Of a stretch of 64,000 nucleotides of DNA, positions 15,768-24,642 are shown piece after piece. The stretch spans positions 62,001-126,000 of the forward strand of contig JAFGLW010000030.1 of NCBI GenBank assembly GCA_016927905.1, read 5' to 3'. The position numbers and the translations under genes were made by a program. The DNA is from a candidate division CSSED10-310 bacterium. Lineage in GTDB: Bacteria; CSSED10-310; JAFGJC01. Every line of letters begins with the position of its first letter. Positions within the stretch are counted from its first letter, which is position 1. The notes beneath the pieces were generated by a model, which was not told the DNA's origin, made no database searches, and saw only the letters and a list, made by a program, of their open reading frames with translations.

Positions 15768-16703
15768 ATGCGGATATTGGTAACCGGGGGAGCCGGATTT
15801 ATCGCGTCGCATATAACCGATCGGTATCTGAAAGATGGTCATGAGGTCGCCGTTGTCGATGACCTTTCCACGGGAAAAAGGGAGAATATCAATTCGGAAG
15901 CTGAATTTTTTCATGTACCGATTGAATCCGGGGAACTGAAAAAAGTCATCAGCGGATTCCGGCCCGAGATCATCAACCACCATGCCGCCCATATCGATCT
16001 GCGCAAATCCGTGACACAGCCCCAGTTGGATGCCCGCATCAATGTGCTTGGAAGTTTGAACCTGCTTTCACTGGCGGTCGAATACGGCAGCCGGAAATGC
16101 ATCTTTGCATCCACAGGGGGAGCCATTTACGGGGAACCCGCCTTGGTTCCAGTCAGCGAATCAGCCCTTCCGCAGCCCATGTCCCCCTACGGGATTCATA
16201 AAATGGCGACGGAACATTATCTGCGGGTCTGGCACTCACTGTATGATCTGGATTACACTGTTCTCAGATATCCGAATGTGTTCGGACCCAGGCAGGACCC
16301 GGCGGGTGAAGCCGGTGTCGTTGCCATCTTCGCCCTTCAGATGTTGAGCGGCAAGCGACCGGTTATTTTCGGGGACGGTTCCAAGACACGGGATTATGTG
16401 TATGTTACGGATATCGTGGAGGCGAACGTTTTAGCGCTTGAAAAAGGTTCCCGGGAAGTTCTGAATCTGGGTTGGGGCCGCGAGGTTACGGATCTGGAAG
16501 TGTTCGGCGCGGTCCGCCGGGCGGTGGGGATCTCCATCGAACCCGGATTCGATTCCATTCGGCCGGGAGAAGTCAGGCGGATCTCCCTGGATGCCCGACG
16601 AGCTGAAACCATTCTGGGATGGAAGCCAACGGTGTCATTCACCGAGGGCGTGGATACAACGGTCGAATTTTACCGGAACAATATGGATTTGAACAAATGT
16701 TAA
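15768..16703 (+). CDS. NAD-dependent epimerase/dehydratase (UDP-glucose 4-epimerase-like)
   Basis: A 311-residue extended short-chain dehydrogenase. The NAD-binding glycine motif is GGAGFIASH at the start, the catalytic Thr/Ser region is FASTGGAIYGEP and the Tyr-Lys pair lies in SPYGIHKMATEHY. The C-terminal substrate part has FGDGSKTRDYVYVTDIVEAN and a GEVRRISLDARRAETILGWK ending typical of GalE-like enzymes. GGGAG precedes the ATG. It probably supplies UDP-galactose or UDP-GalNAc/uronic acid for the locus; exact substrate is unknown. Confidence 0.88.
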   Translation: MRILVTGGAGFIASHITDRYLKDGHEVAVVDDLSTGKRENINSEAEFFHVPIESGELKKVISGFRPEIINHHAAHIDLRKSVTQPQLDARINVLGSLNLLSLAVEYGSRKCIFASTGGAIYGEPALVPVSESALPQPMSPYGIHKMATEHYLRVWHSLYDLDYTVLRYPNVFGPRQDPAGEAGVVAIFALQMLSGKRPVIFGDGSKTRDYVYVTDIVEANVLALEKGSREVLNLGWGREVTDLEVFGAVRRAVGISIEPGFDSIRPGEVRRISLDARRAETILGWKPTVSFTEGVDTTVEFYRNNMDLNKC

Positions 16704-16707
16704 CCGG

Positions 16708-17637
16708 GTGAAAGACGTGCCGAAAGATCCGAGATCAACGCAGATTTTCAAGCTGGATGATTCGGATCATCAGGATGATTCGAGATCACCGGTGTTCGTG
16801 ATTATCGCGGGTCATTTCCTGGACATCGGAAGGATTGTTCCAGTGGGCGAATCTCCCCTGGTGGTCGGGAGAGATCCCGATGCGGATGTATGTCTGAACG
16901 ACGACCAGGTCTCACGAAGACACATCACGATCGGGGAAGTCATGACCATGGACAGGAGAAAATCCGTTCAGGTCACCGACTTGAAAAGCACCAACGGCAC
17001 CTTCGTCAACGGCCGGAAAATTCAGACTACGTGGTGTTGTATCGGTGAAACGATCACCGTGGGCACCACCACCTTCCTGTTCCGGTTGCAGGACATTAAA
17101 TCAACCGATGACACCTCGGATTCCCTCCAGCTGGTTTCAAGGGATCCTCTGACCGGAATTTACAATCGGCGGGCTTTCGACAATATGCTCCAGGTCGAAC
17201 AGAGACGGATTGAACCACGCCCGGGTAATTATTGCGTTTTAATGATCGATTTGGATAACCTGAAGTCGGTGAATGATGAACTGGGGCACCCGGCGGGCGA
17301 TGCGATACTTAAATCGGTGGCCTTCATCCTGAGTTCGAATGTCCGCAAAACGGATTTTGTAGCCAGAGTCGGCGGCGATGAATTTGCCGTGCTGGCGCCC
17401 GATTCAGATCAAAACCAGGGACGACGACTGGCCGAGCGCCTCCAGGAATCGGTGGGATTCCTCAAGAACGCCGGGATTTTCCTGGATATCAGCGTATCTT
17501 TGTCCATCGGAATTGCCGGAGGATCTCTGGATGAACACACGCTGGAAGATTATTATGCGCTTGCCGATACGGCTCTTCTCAAAGCCAAAAAGGAAGGTCG
17601 GAACCGTATCGCTTTTTTTTTCGATCCGGACGGTTGA
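16708..17637 (+). CDS. FHA domain - GGDEF diguanylate cyclase
   Basis: A 309-residue soluble protein. FHA phosphothreonine-binding domain at about 25-125 (VVGRDPDADVCLNDDQVSRR, LKSTNGTFVNGRKI), then GGDEF at about 145-305 (RDPLTGIYNRRAF, DLDNLKSVND, ARVGGDEFAVL). The I-site RKTD lies exactly five residues before GGDEF, so feedback inhibition by c-di-GMP is expected. It makes c-di-GMP from GTP, probably after docking to a threonine-phosphorylated partner, as known for FHA-GGDEF proteins such as Bdellovibrio DgcB. Last gene of the first polysaccharide operon; GTG start at 16708, five bases after the epimerase stop, without a strong ribosome site. Confidence 0.9.
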   Translation: MKDVPKDPRSTQIFKLDDSDHQDDSRSPVFVIIAGHFLDIGRIVPVGESPLVVGRDPDADVCLNDDQVSRRHITIGEVMTMDRRKSVQVTDLKSTNGTFVNGRKIQTTWCCIGETITVGTTTFLFRLQDIKSTDDTSDSLQLVSRDPLTGIYNRRAFDNMLQVEQRRIEPRPGNYCVLMIDLDNLKSVNDELGHPAGDAILKSVAFILSSNVRKTDFVARVGGDEFAVLAPDSDQNQGRRLAERLQESVGFLKNAGIFLDISVSLSIGIAGGSLDEHTLEDYYALADTALLKAKKEGRNRIAFFFDPDG

Positions 17638-17649
17638 CCCCGAACGGAG

Positions 17650-19053
17650 TCAGGACAGTTTCAGCTTTTTGAATGCAATGACACACATTCTCACCAGAAG
17701 CCAACCGTGCCGCCAGCGCTCTATTTTGATATCGCCGTAAACCCGCTCCCTGTATCGGATCGGCAGATCAATAATTTTTAAATTCAGTTTTGAAGCGCCG
17801 AACAACAAATCGAAATCTCCAAATGGATCGAAATCCCCGAAATAACGCCGGCTGGCTGCAATTTTCAGATAGTCATCCCGCCGGAGCACCTTGGTCCCGC
17901 ACAAAGTATCTTTTACGGGCTGATCCAGCAGCCAGGTGAACAGAACGGCGAAGATCTTGTTTGCGAGCATGTTCAAAAACCGCATGGCAAGTTTGTCCAT
18001 GGGATACACGAGGCGGGATCCGTTAATGAATTCACCCCGGTTTTCACTGATCGCACGGTAGTATTTCGGCAGGTCCTCAGGCGGCATGGTCAGGTCCGAA
18101 TCTAAGATCATCAGGATGTCGCCCCGGCAGATCTCGAACGCCTGGCGAACCGCCTGCCCCTTGCCGGTACCGTTCTGGTGGAGTAAAACCGCTCGATGCC
18201 AGTCGCTGCTGTAATGCCGGATTCCCGATTCAATCTCCTGGATGGTGCCGTCCGTGGACCGCCCGTCTATAAATATCAGCTCGGTCCATCGGCCCATCCG
18301 GGGTGTCCGCTCGAAAATATCCCGGATGGTGCCTTTTTCGTTTCGCGTCGGAATGACGATCGAAACCGTGTGTTCCGGCCGATCCGGAATATTCGTATTC
18401 TCGGGGGCTTTTCGAGCGATGATGTAGCAGATCAGACACAGATGACGGATGACGGGCAGTTTGGCCAGGAACCGGTTGAAAAATGATGTGACCAGCGGGA
18501 TGTGGAATGGCAGGAGCAACCTGGTGCCGTAGGTTATGCTTTCATATCCGGCCAGGTAAAGCAGATTATCAATATCATGGGTGGAGAGCCAGTTGATGTG
18601 TTTGTGCCGTGTTCGCAGTCCCAGGAGGGAAGCCAGTTTCAAAAACGGCTGCCACAGATTGTTGTGGAGATTGAGTATGATTCTGGTCCGGGCGGTGCAC
18701 ACCGGCATCAAATGCTCGAATACTTTCTGGACATCATCCAAAAGCGGTGTCAGATCCGACAAAATGATGTAATCAAAAGGGGCCGTGTCCGCCCAGTCGA
18801 AACAATGAGCGTCACCGGCGACAAACTCCAGATTGTGCATGTCCCGGTGAATCTCCCGGGCCGCGGTGATACATTCCTTGCGGATATCCAGACCCAGACC
18901 GCGGGACGGGTGCAACGACGCCAGCAACCGCCCGGTATGACATCCCAGCTCCAGAATCCGCATGTCCCCGGGAATCGCGAACCGGTAGAAGCGCTCGATT
19001 TCGGCGAAATACGTTTTATGGATATTCCGGCTTTTTTCCAGCTGATTGAGCAT
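17650..19053 (-). CDS. SAM methyltransferase - GT2 glycosyltransferase fusion
   Basis: A 467-residue two-domain enzyme. Residues about 1-190 form a class I methyltransferase (MRILELGCHTGRLLASLHPS, GLGLDIRKECI, FDYIILSDLTPLLDDV). Residues about 235-467 form a GT-A glycosyltransferase of the dolichyl-phosphate-mannose-synthase type (VSIVIPTRNEKGTIRDIFER, ILMILDSDLTMPPEDLPKYY, GEFINGSRLVYPMDKLAMRF, FGDFDLLFGASK). The C-terminal hydrophobic helices of some DPM synthases are absent. ATG 19053 has AAAGGAG 5 bases upstream. The gene is alone on the minus strand between two plus-strand polysaccharide operons and has its own promoter (19084-19112). Likely role: modification and transfer of a sugar in the same glycan; substrates unknown. 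Confidence 0.87.
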   Translation of the reverse strand: MLNQLEKSRNIHKTYFAEIERFYRFAIPGDMRILELGCHTGRLLASLHPSRGLGLDIRKECITAAREIHRDMHNLEFVAGDAHCFDWADTAPFDYIILSDLTPLLDDVQKVFEHLMPVCTARTRIILNLHNNLWQPFLKLASLLGLRTRHKHINWLSTHDIDNLLYLAGYESITYGTRLLLPFHIPLVTSFFNRFLAKLPVIRHLCLICYIIARKAPENTNIPDRPEHTVSIVIPTRNEKGTIRDIFERTPRMGRWTELIFIDGRSTDGTIQEIESGIRHYSSDWHRAVLLHQNGTGKGQAVRQAFEICRGDILMILDSDLTMPPEDLPKYYRAISENRGEFINGSRLVYPMDKLAMRFLNMLANKIFAVLFTWLLDQPVKDTLCGTKVLRRDDYLKIAASRRYFGDFDPFGDFDLLFGASKLNLKIIDLPIRYRERVYGDIKIERWRHGWLLVRMCVIAFKKLKLS

Positions 19054-19083
19054 TCCGGCTCCTTTCCGGTGAACCAAAATGAA

Positions 19084-19112
19084 ATTATAATTTCCCTGAG
19101 GGTTCAGGGCAA
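19084..19112 (-). promoter_or_regulatory. promoter for the methyltransferase-GT2 gene with internal inverted repeat
   Basis: Minus strand TTGCCC (19107-19112) and perfect TATAAT (19084-19089) with 17-base spacing, 31 bases before the ATG at 19053. A 6-bp inverted repeat, CCCTGA-N4-TCAGGG (19094-19109), fills the spacer and could be an operator. Confidence 0.6.
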
Positions 19113-19141
19113 CAAACGGATGGCATGGGAGCGGGGATATC

Positions 19142-19170
19142 TTGAAAAAGCACAAATGCCGTGCTATAGC
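19142..19170 (+). promoter_or_regulatory. putative promoter for the WbpA-like operon
   Basis: TTGAAA (19142-19147) and TATAGC (19165-19170) with a 17-base spacer lie 77 bases before the start at 19248, divergent from the promoter at 19084-19112. Confidence 0.45.
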
Positions 19171-19247
19171 AGCTGCATGTTCGAATCGGTTGGCGCACGG
19201 CAAGAACTGAAATCAGTTCCATTCCCGCAGTGGCGAGGAGCAGGCTA

Positions 19248-20564
19248 TTGAAAAACAGACTGGTCAGTCGGATTGAGGATCGTTCCGCCCGGATCGGTGT
19301 GATCGGACTGGGATACGTGGGATTGCCGTTGCTGATCGAGTTTTCCAACGCCGGTTTTCCGGTGGTCGGATTTGATGTCGACCGGGAGAAGCTGATCAAG
19401 CTGAAAGCCGGGGAATCCTATATCCGGCACATCCCGGCTCAAACCATTCATCGGGTTTTCTGCAGCGACCGGCGGTCGGAAGTCACTGCGGAACTGGCCG
19501 GAATCCGGGAGTGTGATGCCGTTTTGATCTGTGTTCCCACGCCCCTGACCCGGAACCGGGATCCCGATACCTCCTACATCGAGAAGACCGCTCGCGAAAT
19601 GGGCCCGTTCATCCGGTCGGGACAACTGATCACACTGGAATCAACGACGTATCCCGGTACAACGGATGAAATTCTGGTGCCCATCCTGGAAGAAACGAGC
19701 GATTTGAAAGCGGGCACTGATTTTTTCGTTGCATACTCCCCAGAACGGGAGGATCCGAACAACAAGACCTATACGACTTCCGGGATCCCCAAGGTTCTGG
19801 GCGGAATCAATCCGGATTCGCTTGAGACTGCCCGGGTGTTGTACGATACCGTTATCTGCCGAACCGTACCGGTTTCCGACTGCCGGACCGCGGAAGCCAC
19901 CAAACTGGTCGAAAACATATTCCGGTCGGTCAATATCGCGCTGGTGAACGAGTTGAAAATGGTGTTCACCGAAATGAAGATCGATATATGGGAGGTGATC
20001 CAGGCAGCCAGCACCAAACCGTTCGGATACATGCCTTTTTATCCGGGCCCCGGCCTGGGCGGGCACTGCATTCCGATCGATCCGTTCTATCTGTCCTGGA
20101 AAGCAAGGGAATACGGCATCCCCACCAAGTTCATCGAGCTGGCGGGAGAAATCAACACGTCCATGCCGTCCTATGTCGTCCGACGGACAGCCCTGGGATT
20201 GAACGACCGTGGCAAGGCGTTGAAGGGAAGCCGGATCCTTCTGGTCGGGCTGGCCTACAAACAGAACGTCGATGATGTCAGGGAAAGCCCCACTTTCGAA
20301 CTCTGGAAACGTCTGGAATCTCACGGAGCGATCGTGGACTATTTCGATCCATATTGTCCGCATGTTCCCAAAACCCGTGAATATCCTCAGTTCACCGGGG
20401 TTCAAAGCCGGGAATGGGATCGGATTGAAGCGGAACGGTACGACGTGGCAATCGTGGCCACGGCCCATGATTGCGTGGATCATGATGCGCTTATCGACCG
20501 GGTGGATCTTGTGGTGGATACCCGGGGAGTCTGCCGGAATGCGGTCAATGTGGTAAGAGCTTGA
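19248..20564 (+). CDS. wbpA: UDP-N-acetyl-hexosamine 6-dehydrogenase (WbpA/WecC-type)
   Basis: A 438-residue UDP-sugar dehydrogenase making a UDP-HexNAc uronic acid with two NAD+. NAD-binding RIGVIGLGYVGLPLLIEFSN at the start, VPTPLTRNRDPDTSYIEKT, middle dimer domain, and catalytic cysteine in PGPGLGGHCIPIDPFYLSWK. The C-terminal UDP-binding half has LLVGLAYKQNVDDVRESPTF. The neighbouring WlbA- and WbpD-like genes suggest the substrate is UDP-GlcNAc (WbpA activity) rather than UDP-ManNAc. The TTG at 19248 has AGGAG 7 bases upstream; a GTG at 19230 lacks one. Confidence 0.9.
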   Translation: MKNRLVSRIEDRSARIGVIGLGYVGLPLLIEFSNAGFPVVGFDVDREKLIKLKAGESYIRHIPAQTIHRVFCSDRRSEVTAELAGIRECDAVLICVPTPLTRNRDPDTSYIEKTAREMGPFIRSGQLITLESTTYPGTTDEILVPILEETSDLKAGTDFFVAYSPEREDPNNKTYTTSGIPKVLGGINPDSLETARVLYDTVICRTVPVSDCRTAEATKLVENIFRSVNIALVNELKMVFTEMKIDIWEVIQAASTKPFGYMPFYPGPGLGGHCIPIDPFYLSWKAREYGIPTKFIELAGEINTSMPSYVVRRTALGLNDRGKALKGSRILLVGLAYKQNVDDVRESPTFELWKRLESHGAIVDYFDPYCPHVPKTREYPQFTGVQSREWDRIEAERYDVAIVATAHDCVDHDALIDRVDLVVDTRGVCRNAVNVVRA

Positions 20565-20630
20565 AGCATGACCGTAGCTGGGGGAGTATTCCAGCCGAAC
20601 GTAGACATTTCGGGAAGGATGAAAAATCGG

Positions 20631-21665
20631 ATGGATAAACACACAAGTGCAGCAGGGGATCTCCGAATCGCGGTCGTCGGCATGGGATACTGGGGTCGGA
20701 ACCTGGTCCGAAATTTCTTCCAGCTGGGAACTCTCGACACAATCTGTGACGAGGATGCTTCCTGCAGGATCGGAGCATCCGATTATTCGGGAGTTCGGTT
20801 TGCGACGGATTTCGACGATGTTGCCGCCGATCCGTCCATCCAGGCTGTGGTCATTTCAACTCCCGCTGCAGCCCATTATGAAATGGCATTCAAAGCCCTA
20901 GCGAACCGCAAGAATGTGTTCGTTGAAAAACCGCTGGCGCTGAAAGTGGATGAAGGAAAACGGTTGGTTGAGCTGGCTCGGGAAAACGGGTGTATTCTGA
21001 TGGTGGGCCATATCCTGCTCTACCATCCTGCCGTGGTCAGAATGAAGGAGTTGATCCGGGCAGGTGAACTGGGGGAGATCAGGTATTTTTATTCAAACCG
21101 GCTGAATATCGGAAGGATCCGCAAAGAGGAGAATATCCTCTGGAGTTTTGCACCGCACGATATCTCCGTCATGTTGAACCTGATCCGGGAAGATCCGGTT
21201 GAAATTGACTGCAGGGGTAGCGCTTATATCAATTCGGATGTCGTGGACGTCACCATGAGCCAATTTCTGTTTCCCAGCGGGATAAGCGGACATATTTTCG
21301 TAAGCTGGCTTCACCCGTTCAAGGAACAGCGACTGGTGGTCGTGGGATCCCGTAAGATGGCCGTTTTTGACGATATGGCCGAAGACAAGCTCGTTGTCTA
21401 CCCCCATAAGATTGAATGGAAGAATCAAATACCCACCGTCGTCAAAGCCGGTGCGGAATCGGTTCGGATTGATTCGGTCGAACCGTTGAGAGCAGAATGC
21501 CTGCATTTTCTGCATTGTATTCGAAACCGCGAAACACCGGTCAGTGACGGACAGGAAGGACTGCGGGTTCTGAGAATCCTGGATCAATGTCAGAATTCGC
21601 TGAGCCGTCACCGGAATGTCGGCATTAGCCGGCTGTCAAAGGATCCAGCCGATGAACAGGTCTGA
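20631..21665 (+). CDS. wlbA: Gfo/Idh/MocA oxidoreductase (WlbA/WbpB-like UDP-GlcNAcA 3-dehydrogenase)
   Basis: A 344-residue NAD-dependent oxidoreductase. Rossmann motif IAVVGMGYWGRNLVRNFFQL, the EKPLAL motif (NVFVEKPLALKVDEGKRLVE) with the conserved lysine, and a C-terminal substrate domain (MVGHILLYHPAVVRMKELI, WSFAPHDISVMLNL). It lies between the WbpA- and WbpD-like genes, exactly where WbpB/WlbA sits in 2,3-diacetamido-uronic acid pathways; it would oxidise C3 of UDP-GlcNAcA. Start uncertain: ATG 20631 has AAGGA 11 bases upstream, and ATG 20619 and 20568 are alternatives. The end overlaps the acetyltransferase gene by 14 bases. Confidence 0.85.
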   Translation: MDKHTSAAGDLRIAVVGMGYWGRNLVRNFFQLGTLDTICDEDASCRIGASDYSGVRFATDFDDVAADPSIQAVVISTPAAAHYEMAFKALANRKNVFVEKPLALKVDEGKRLVELARENGCILMVGHILLYHPAVVRMKELIRAGELGEIRYFYSNRLNIGRIRKEENILWSFAPHDISVMLNLIREDPVEIDCRGSAYINSDVVDVTMSQFLFPSGISGHIFVSWLHPFKEQRLVVVGSRKMAVFDDMAEDKLVVYPHKIEWKNQIPTVVKAGAESVRIDSVEPLRAECLHFLHCIRNRETPVSDGQEGLRVLRILDQCQNSLSRHRNVGISRLSKDPADEQV

Positions 21666-22320
21666 GTATTTCGCGCACGAATCCGCGTATGTCGATCCGC
21701 AATGCAGGATCGGAAGCGGAACCAAAATCTGGCATTTTTCACACATCATGACGAACGCCCGCATCGGGGAACAGTGCCGTTTCGGACAGAACTGCCATGT
21801 GGCTTCCGGAGTGGTGATCGGGAATAATGTCAAGGTGCAGAACAACGTCTCGATATACACCGGTACCGTCATCGAAGACGATGTTTTTCTGGGACCGTCC
21901 TGCGTCCTGACCAATGTCGCCAATCCAAGGTCCCAGGTGAACCGGCACAATCTTTACGAAAAGACTTTGATCCGGCGGGGGGCGTCCATAGGAGCCAACG
22001 CTACCGTTGTGTGCGGCGTTACCATCGGACAGTACGCGTTTGTCGGAGCCGGTGCTGTGGTTGTGAAAGACGTTCCGGATTACGCCCTGGTGATGGGAAA
22101 TCCCGCCCGGCAGAAAGGCTGGATGAGCCGCCACGGTCATCGGATGATGCCGGATGCGAACGGTGACATGACCTGTCCTGAAAGTGGTTTCAGGTACCGG
22201 GAAATCGAACCGGGACGGGTCCGGTGCCTGGATCTTGACGAGGCGGACCCGCTGCCGGAAGATCTGGCTGCAGGTACGAAACCCTACGATACGTTCAAAC
22301 CGGATGCGGGAGGAGAATGA
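21652..22320 (+). CDS. wbpD: left-handed beta-helix acetyltransferase (WbpD/WlbB-like)
   Basis: A 222-residue hexapeptide-repeat acetyltransferase expected to acetylate the 3-amino group of UDP-GlcNAc3NA with acetyl-CoA. Repeats run from YVDPQCRIGSGTKIWHFSHI through ASGVVIGNNVKVQNNVSIYT to GASIGANATVVCGVTIGQYA, followed by VVVKDVPDYALVMGNPARQ. Compared with WbpD it has a C-terminal tail with two cysteines (TCPESGFRYREIEPGRVRC) that looks like half a zinc ribbon. AAGGA lies 8 bases before ATG 21652. The overlap with the upstream oxidoreductase indicates coupling. Confidence 0.88.
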   Translation: MNRSEYFAHESAYVDPQCRIGSGTKIWHFSHIMTNARIGEQCRFGQNCHVASGVVIGNNVKVQNNVSIYTGTVIEDDVFLGPSCVLTNVANPRSQVNRHNLYEKTLIRRGASIGANATVVCGVTIGQYAFVGAGAVVVKDVPDYALVMGNPARQKGWMSRHGHRMMPDANGDMTCPESGFRYREIEPGRVRCLDLDEADPLPEDLAAGTKPYDTFKPDAGGE

Positions 22321-22322
22321 TC

Positions 22323-22787
22323 ATGCGGGAAAACGCGGGAATGATCCGAGCGGTTGTCGTCGCCCTGTTTATCTCTGGAACCTGTGCAGCCGGCCTGGCC
22401 GGAACCGATGATCCGTCTCCCGTGGGTCTTTGGCGGACAGTCGATGACAAGACGGGCAAGGATAAATCGATAGTCCGAATCCAGGAAATCAGCGGAACGC
22501 TTCACGGCCGCGTCGAAAAACTGTTCGAACGGCCCGACCGCGTCTGCGATCAATGCCCGGGACCCAAGAAAGATCAGCCGATCGTCGGCATGGAAATTCT
22601 CTGGGGAATGTCTCTGGAGGAGGATGCATGGTCGGGGGGCACGATCCTGGATCCCAAAAACGGGAAAGAATACCGCTGCAAAATGAAACTGATCGAAAAC
22701 GGTTCGAAACTGGAGGTTCGGGGATTCGTCGGGTTCTCTCTTCTGGGTCGAACCCAGACCTGGACACGGATCAGCCTGGACCGTTAG
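22323..22787 (+). CDS. DUF2147 secreted protein
   Basis: A 154-residue exported protein: signal peptide (MIRAVVVALFISGTCAAGLA) followed by the DUF2147 beta-barrel-like domain (SPVGLWRTVDDKTGKDKSIV, GTLHGRVEKLF, GMEILWGM, GGTILDPKNGKEYRCKMKL, FSLLGRTQTWTRI). Two cysteines in CDQCPGPKKDQP are typical of the family. The ATG at 22323 has GGAGG 9 bases upstream; another ATG at 22317 is too near. Function of the family is unknown; it sits between sugar-nucleotide genes but DUF2147 genes occur in many contexts. Confidence 0.88.
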   Translation: MRENAGMIRAVVVALFISGTCAAGLAGTDDPSPVGLWRTVDDKTGKDKSIVRIQEISGTLHGRVEKLFERPDRVCDQCPGPKKDQPIVGMEILWGMSLEEDAWSGGTILDPKNGKEYRCKMKLIENGSKLEVRGFVGFSLLGRTQTWTRISLDR

Positions 22788-22803
22788 TTCCCGGCCTGGA
22801 ACA

Positions 22804-23391
22804 ATGCCGAGTCCCCAAGCCGTAATATTTGACCTGGACGGAACCCTGGTGGATTCAAATCTTGATTTTGAATCCATCCGGAGGGAATTGAATATTCCGG
22901 ATGGTGTGGGGATCCTGGAGGCTATCGAGATCATGCCGGCCGACGAAAGAGATTGTGCCCGTTCCCACCTCCTGTCCCGGGAACTTTCGGCGGCAGAAGC
23001 GGCTCGATTGAAACCGGGCGCTTCGGAAACAATCAACTGCATTCGTGGAAAAGGTTTGAAAATCGGACTTCTTACCCGGAATACCATCCGGGCAGTCGAA
23101 CTGGTGATGAACAGCTTCGAGCAGCTGAAATTCGATGCGGTTGTCACCCGGGAAACCCGCTGCGGGATCAAACCGGATCCCGATTCCGTGCTGCATCTGT
23201 GCCGCCTGATGGGTGTCAAACCCCACCAGACGCTTTGTGTCGGCGATTTCCACTATGATATTATCGCCGCCAACCGGTCCGGCGCCGTCAGCGTCCTGAT
23301 GGTCGAAACGAATATACCCGAATACGCATCCGAAGCGAACTACATTATCCGGAATCTCCCGGACCTTATTCCGCTGCTGGATCCCCGATGA
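22804..23391 (+). CDS. HAD-superfamily phosphatase (phosphoglycolate-phosphatase-like)
   Basis: A 195-residue HAD hydrolase with all four motifs: FDLDGTLVDS (nucleophile and acid/base Asp), LLTRNT, the Lys in CGIKPDPDSV and GDFHYDIIAANRSGA. The small cap (about 20-75, ERDCARSHLLSRELSAAEAA) is helical. It removes phosphate from a small metabolite, substrate unknown; in this neighbourhood a sugar phosphate is possible. It starts 17 bases after the DUF2147 stop with a weak ribosome site. Confidence 0.85.
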   Translation: MPSPQAVIFDLDGTLVDSNLDFESIRRELNIPDGVGILEAIEIMPADERDCARSHLLSRELSAAEAARLKPGASETINCIRGKGLKIGLLTRNTIRAVELVMNSFEQLKFDAVVTRETRCGIKPDPDSVLHLCRLMGVKPHQTLCVGDFHYDIIAANRSGAVSVLMVETNIPEYASEANYIIRNLPDLIPLLDPR

Positions 23392-23449
23392 TTGATCGTG
23401 GACGGCGGACACGGGGCGGGCCGGCCCGGCATATAAGGAGATTTTCCCG

Positions 23450-24634
23450 GTGGAGGCAGTAATCATCACGATTGGAGATGAACTCATATATGGGCATACG
23501 ATCGACACCAACAGCCGGTTTATCGCTCTCAGGCTTTCAGGAATGGGGATCCGCACCCGGCGGATCGTTTCGATCGGAGATACGGAAGAGGAAATTCTGG
23601 ATGCCCTGCGGGATGCCTGGCAGCGGGTTCAGATCATAATCGTCACCGGCGGACTGGGGATCACCCACGATGATATCACCCGGTCGGTGATTTCCCGATT
23701 CAGAGCTGATTTCCCCGGAACCGGACTCATCGAATCCGCAATTGACAATGAAATCGGATCGGCACAGGGTATCCTGCTGCGCCTGGAGGATAAGTGCCTT
23801 TCGGTTTTGCCGGGAGTTCCATTTGAGATGAAGACAATGTTTGAGCGCGGCGTCGAACCGCTTCTCCGGCAGATCGTTCCGGCTTTCTTTATCCGGCACA
23901 AATTCCTGAGAACCGCATCGGTCCGGGAATCGGATCTGTACCACATGCTGGACAACCTTCCCCGGATAACCGGACTCGGTTCACTGGCGTTCCTGCCCGG
24001 CCCGGAAGGCGTCAGCCTGAGGATAACCGTTCAATCCGACTCCGAGATCGATGCCCGGGACAAGCTTCACCGGGCGGTGGAGCTGATTCGCGGTAAGATC
24101 GGTCCCCATATCTTTGGAGAAGATGATGAAACACTGGCCCAGGTCGTGGGGGCAATGCTGAAGCAGAGAGGATTGAAAATCGCGGTGGCGGAAAGCTGTA
24201 CCGGCGGGTTGATCGCCAGCAGATTGACGGATGTACCTGGAAGTTCGGACTATTTTGAGCGGGGTCTGGTCGTTTACGGCAATCAATCCAAATCGGATCT
24301 GCTGGGTGTCCCGCCGAGTCACATTGCCGGGTTCGGGGCTGTCAGCCCGGAAGTGGCGGTGGATATGGCCGTGGGGATCCGTAATATATCCGGAGCGGAC
24401 GTGGGGCTGTCCACCACCGGAATTGCCGGTCCGGCGGGTGGCAGTCCGGGAAAACCGGTGGGACTTGTATATATCGGACTCGCGGATCGACACGGAACGG
24501 AGGTTCACCGGCAGCTGTTCACCCGGGACCGGTTGACCAACAAATCCAGGTTTGCCCAGGGCGCGCTGGACCGGGTTCGGAAACGGCTTGTTTTCCTCGA
24601 TCAGCCTTCTGCCCGAGACGGGTTCGACAGGTGA
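23450..24634 (+). CDS. cinA: CinA: competence/damage-inducible protein A, NMN deamidase type
   Basis: A 394-residue full-length CinA. N-terminal MoCF-like domain (about 1-170: IITIGDELIYGHTIDTNSRF, IIVTGGLGITHDDITRSVIS, LPGVPFEM), a linker domain, and the C-terminal amidase (about 235-385: IAVAESCTGGLIASRLTDVP, GLVVYGNQSKSDLLGV, STTGIAGPAGGSPGKPVGLV) that turns nicotinamide mononucleotide into nicotinate mononucleotide in pyridine-nucleotide salvage. The catalytic Ser of AESCTGG is present. The GTG at 23450 has AAGGAG 9 bases upstream. NadA and NadB lie 36 kb away, in a different operon. Confidence 0.95.
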   Translation: MEAVIITIGDELIYGHTIDTNSRFIALRLSGMGIRTRRIVSIGDTEEEILDALRDAWQRVQIIIVTGGLGITHDDITRSVISRFRADFPGTGLIESAIDNEIGSAQGILLRLEDKCLSVLPGVPFEMKTMFERGVEPLLRQIVPAFFIRHKFLRTASVRESDLYHMLDNLPRITGLGSLAFLPGPEGVSLRITVQSDSEIDARDKLHRAVELIRGKIGPHIFGEDDETLAQVVGAMLKQRGLKIAVAESCTGGLIASRLTDVPGSSDYFERGLVVYGNQSKSDLLGVPPSHIAGFGAVSPEVAVDMAVGIRNISGADVGLSTTGIAGPAGGSPGKPVGLVYIGLADRHGTEVHRQLFTRDRLTNKSRFAQGALDRVRKRLVFLDQPSARDGFDR

Positions 24635-24642
24635 ACCGGCAG

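Noticed and set aside
19641..20642. A 333-codon open frame on the minus strand
   Set aside because: It is a shadow of the sugar dehydrogenase gene, whose catalytic motifs are all present on the plus strand.
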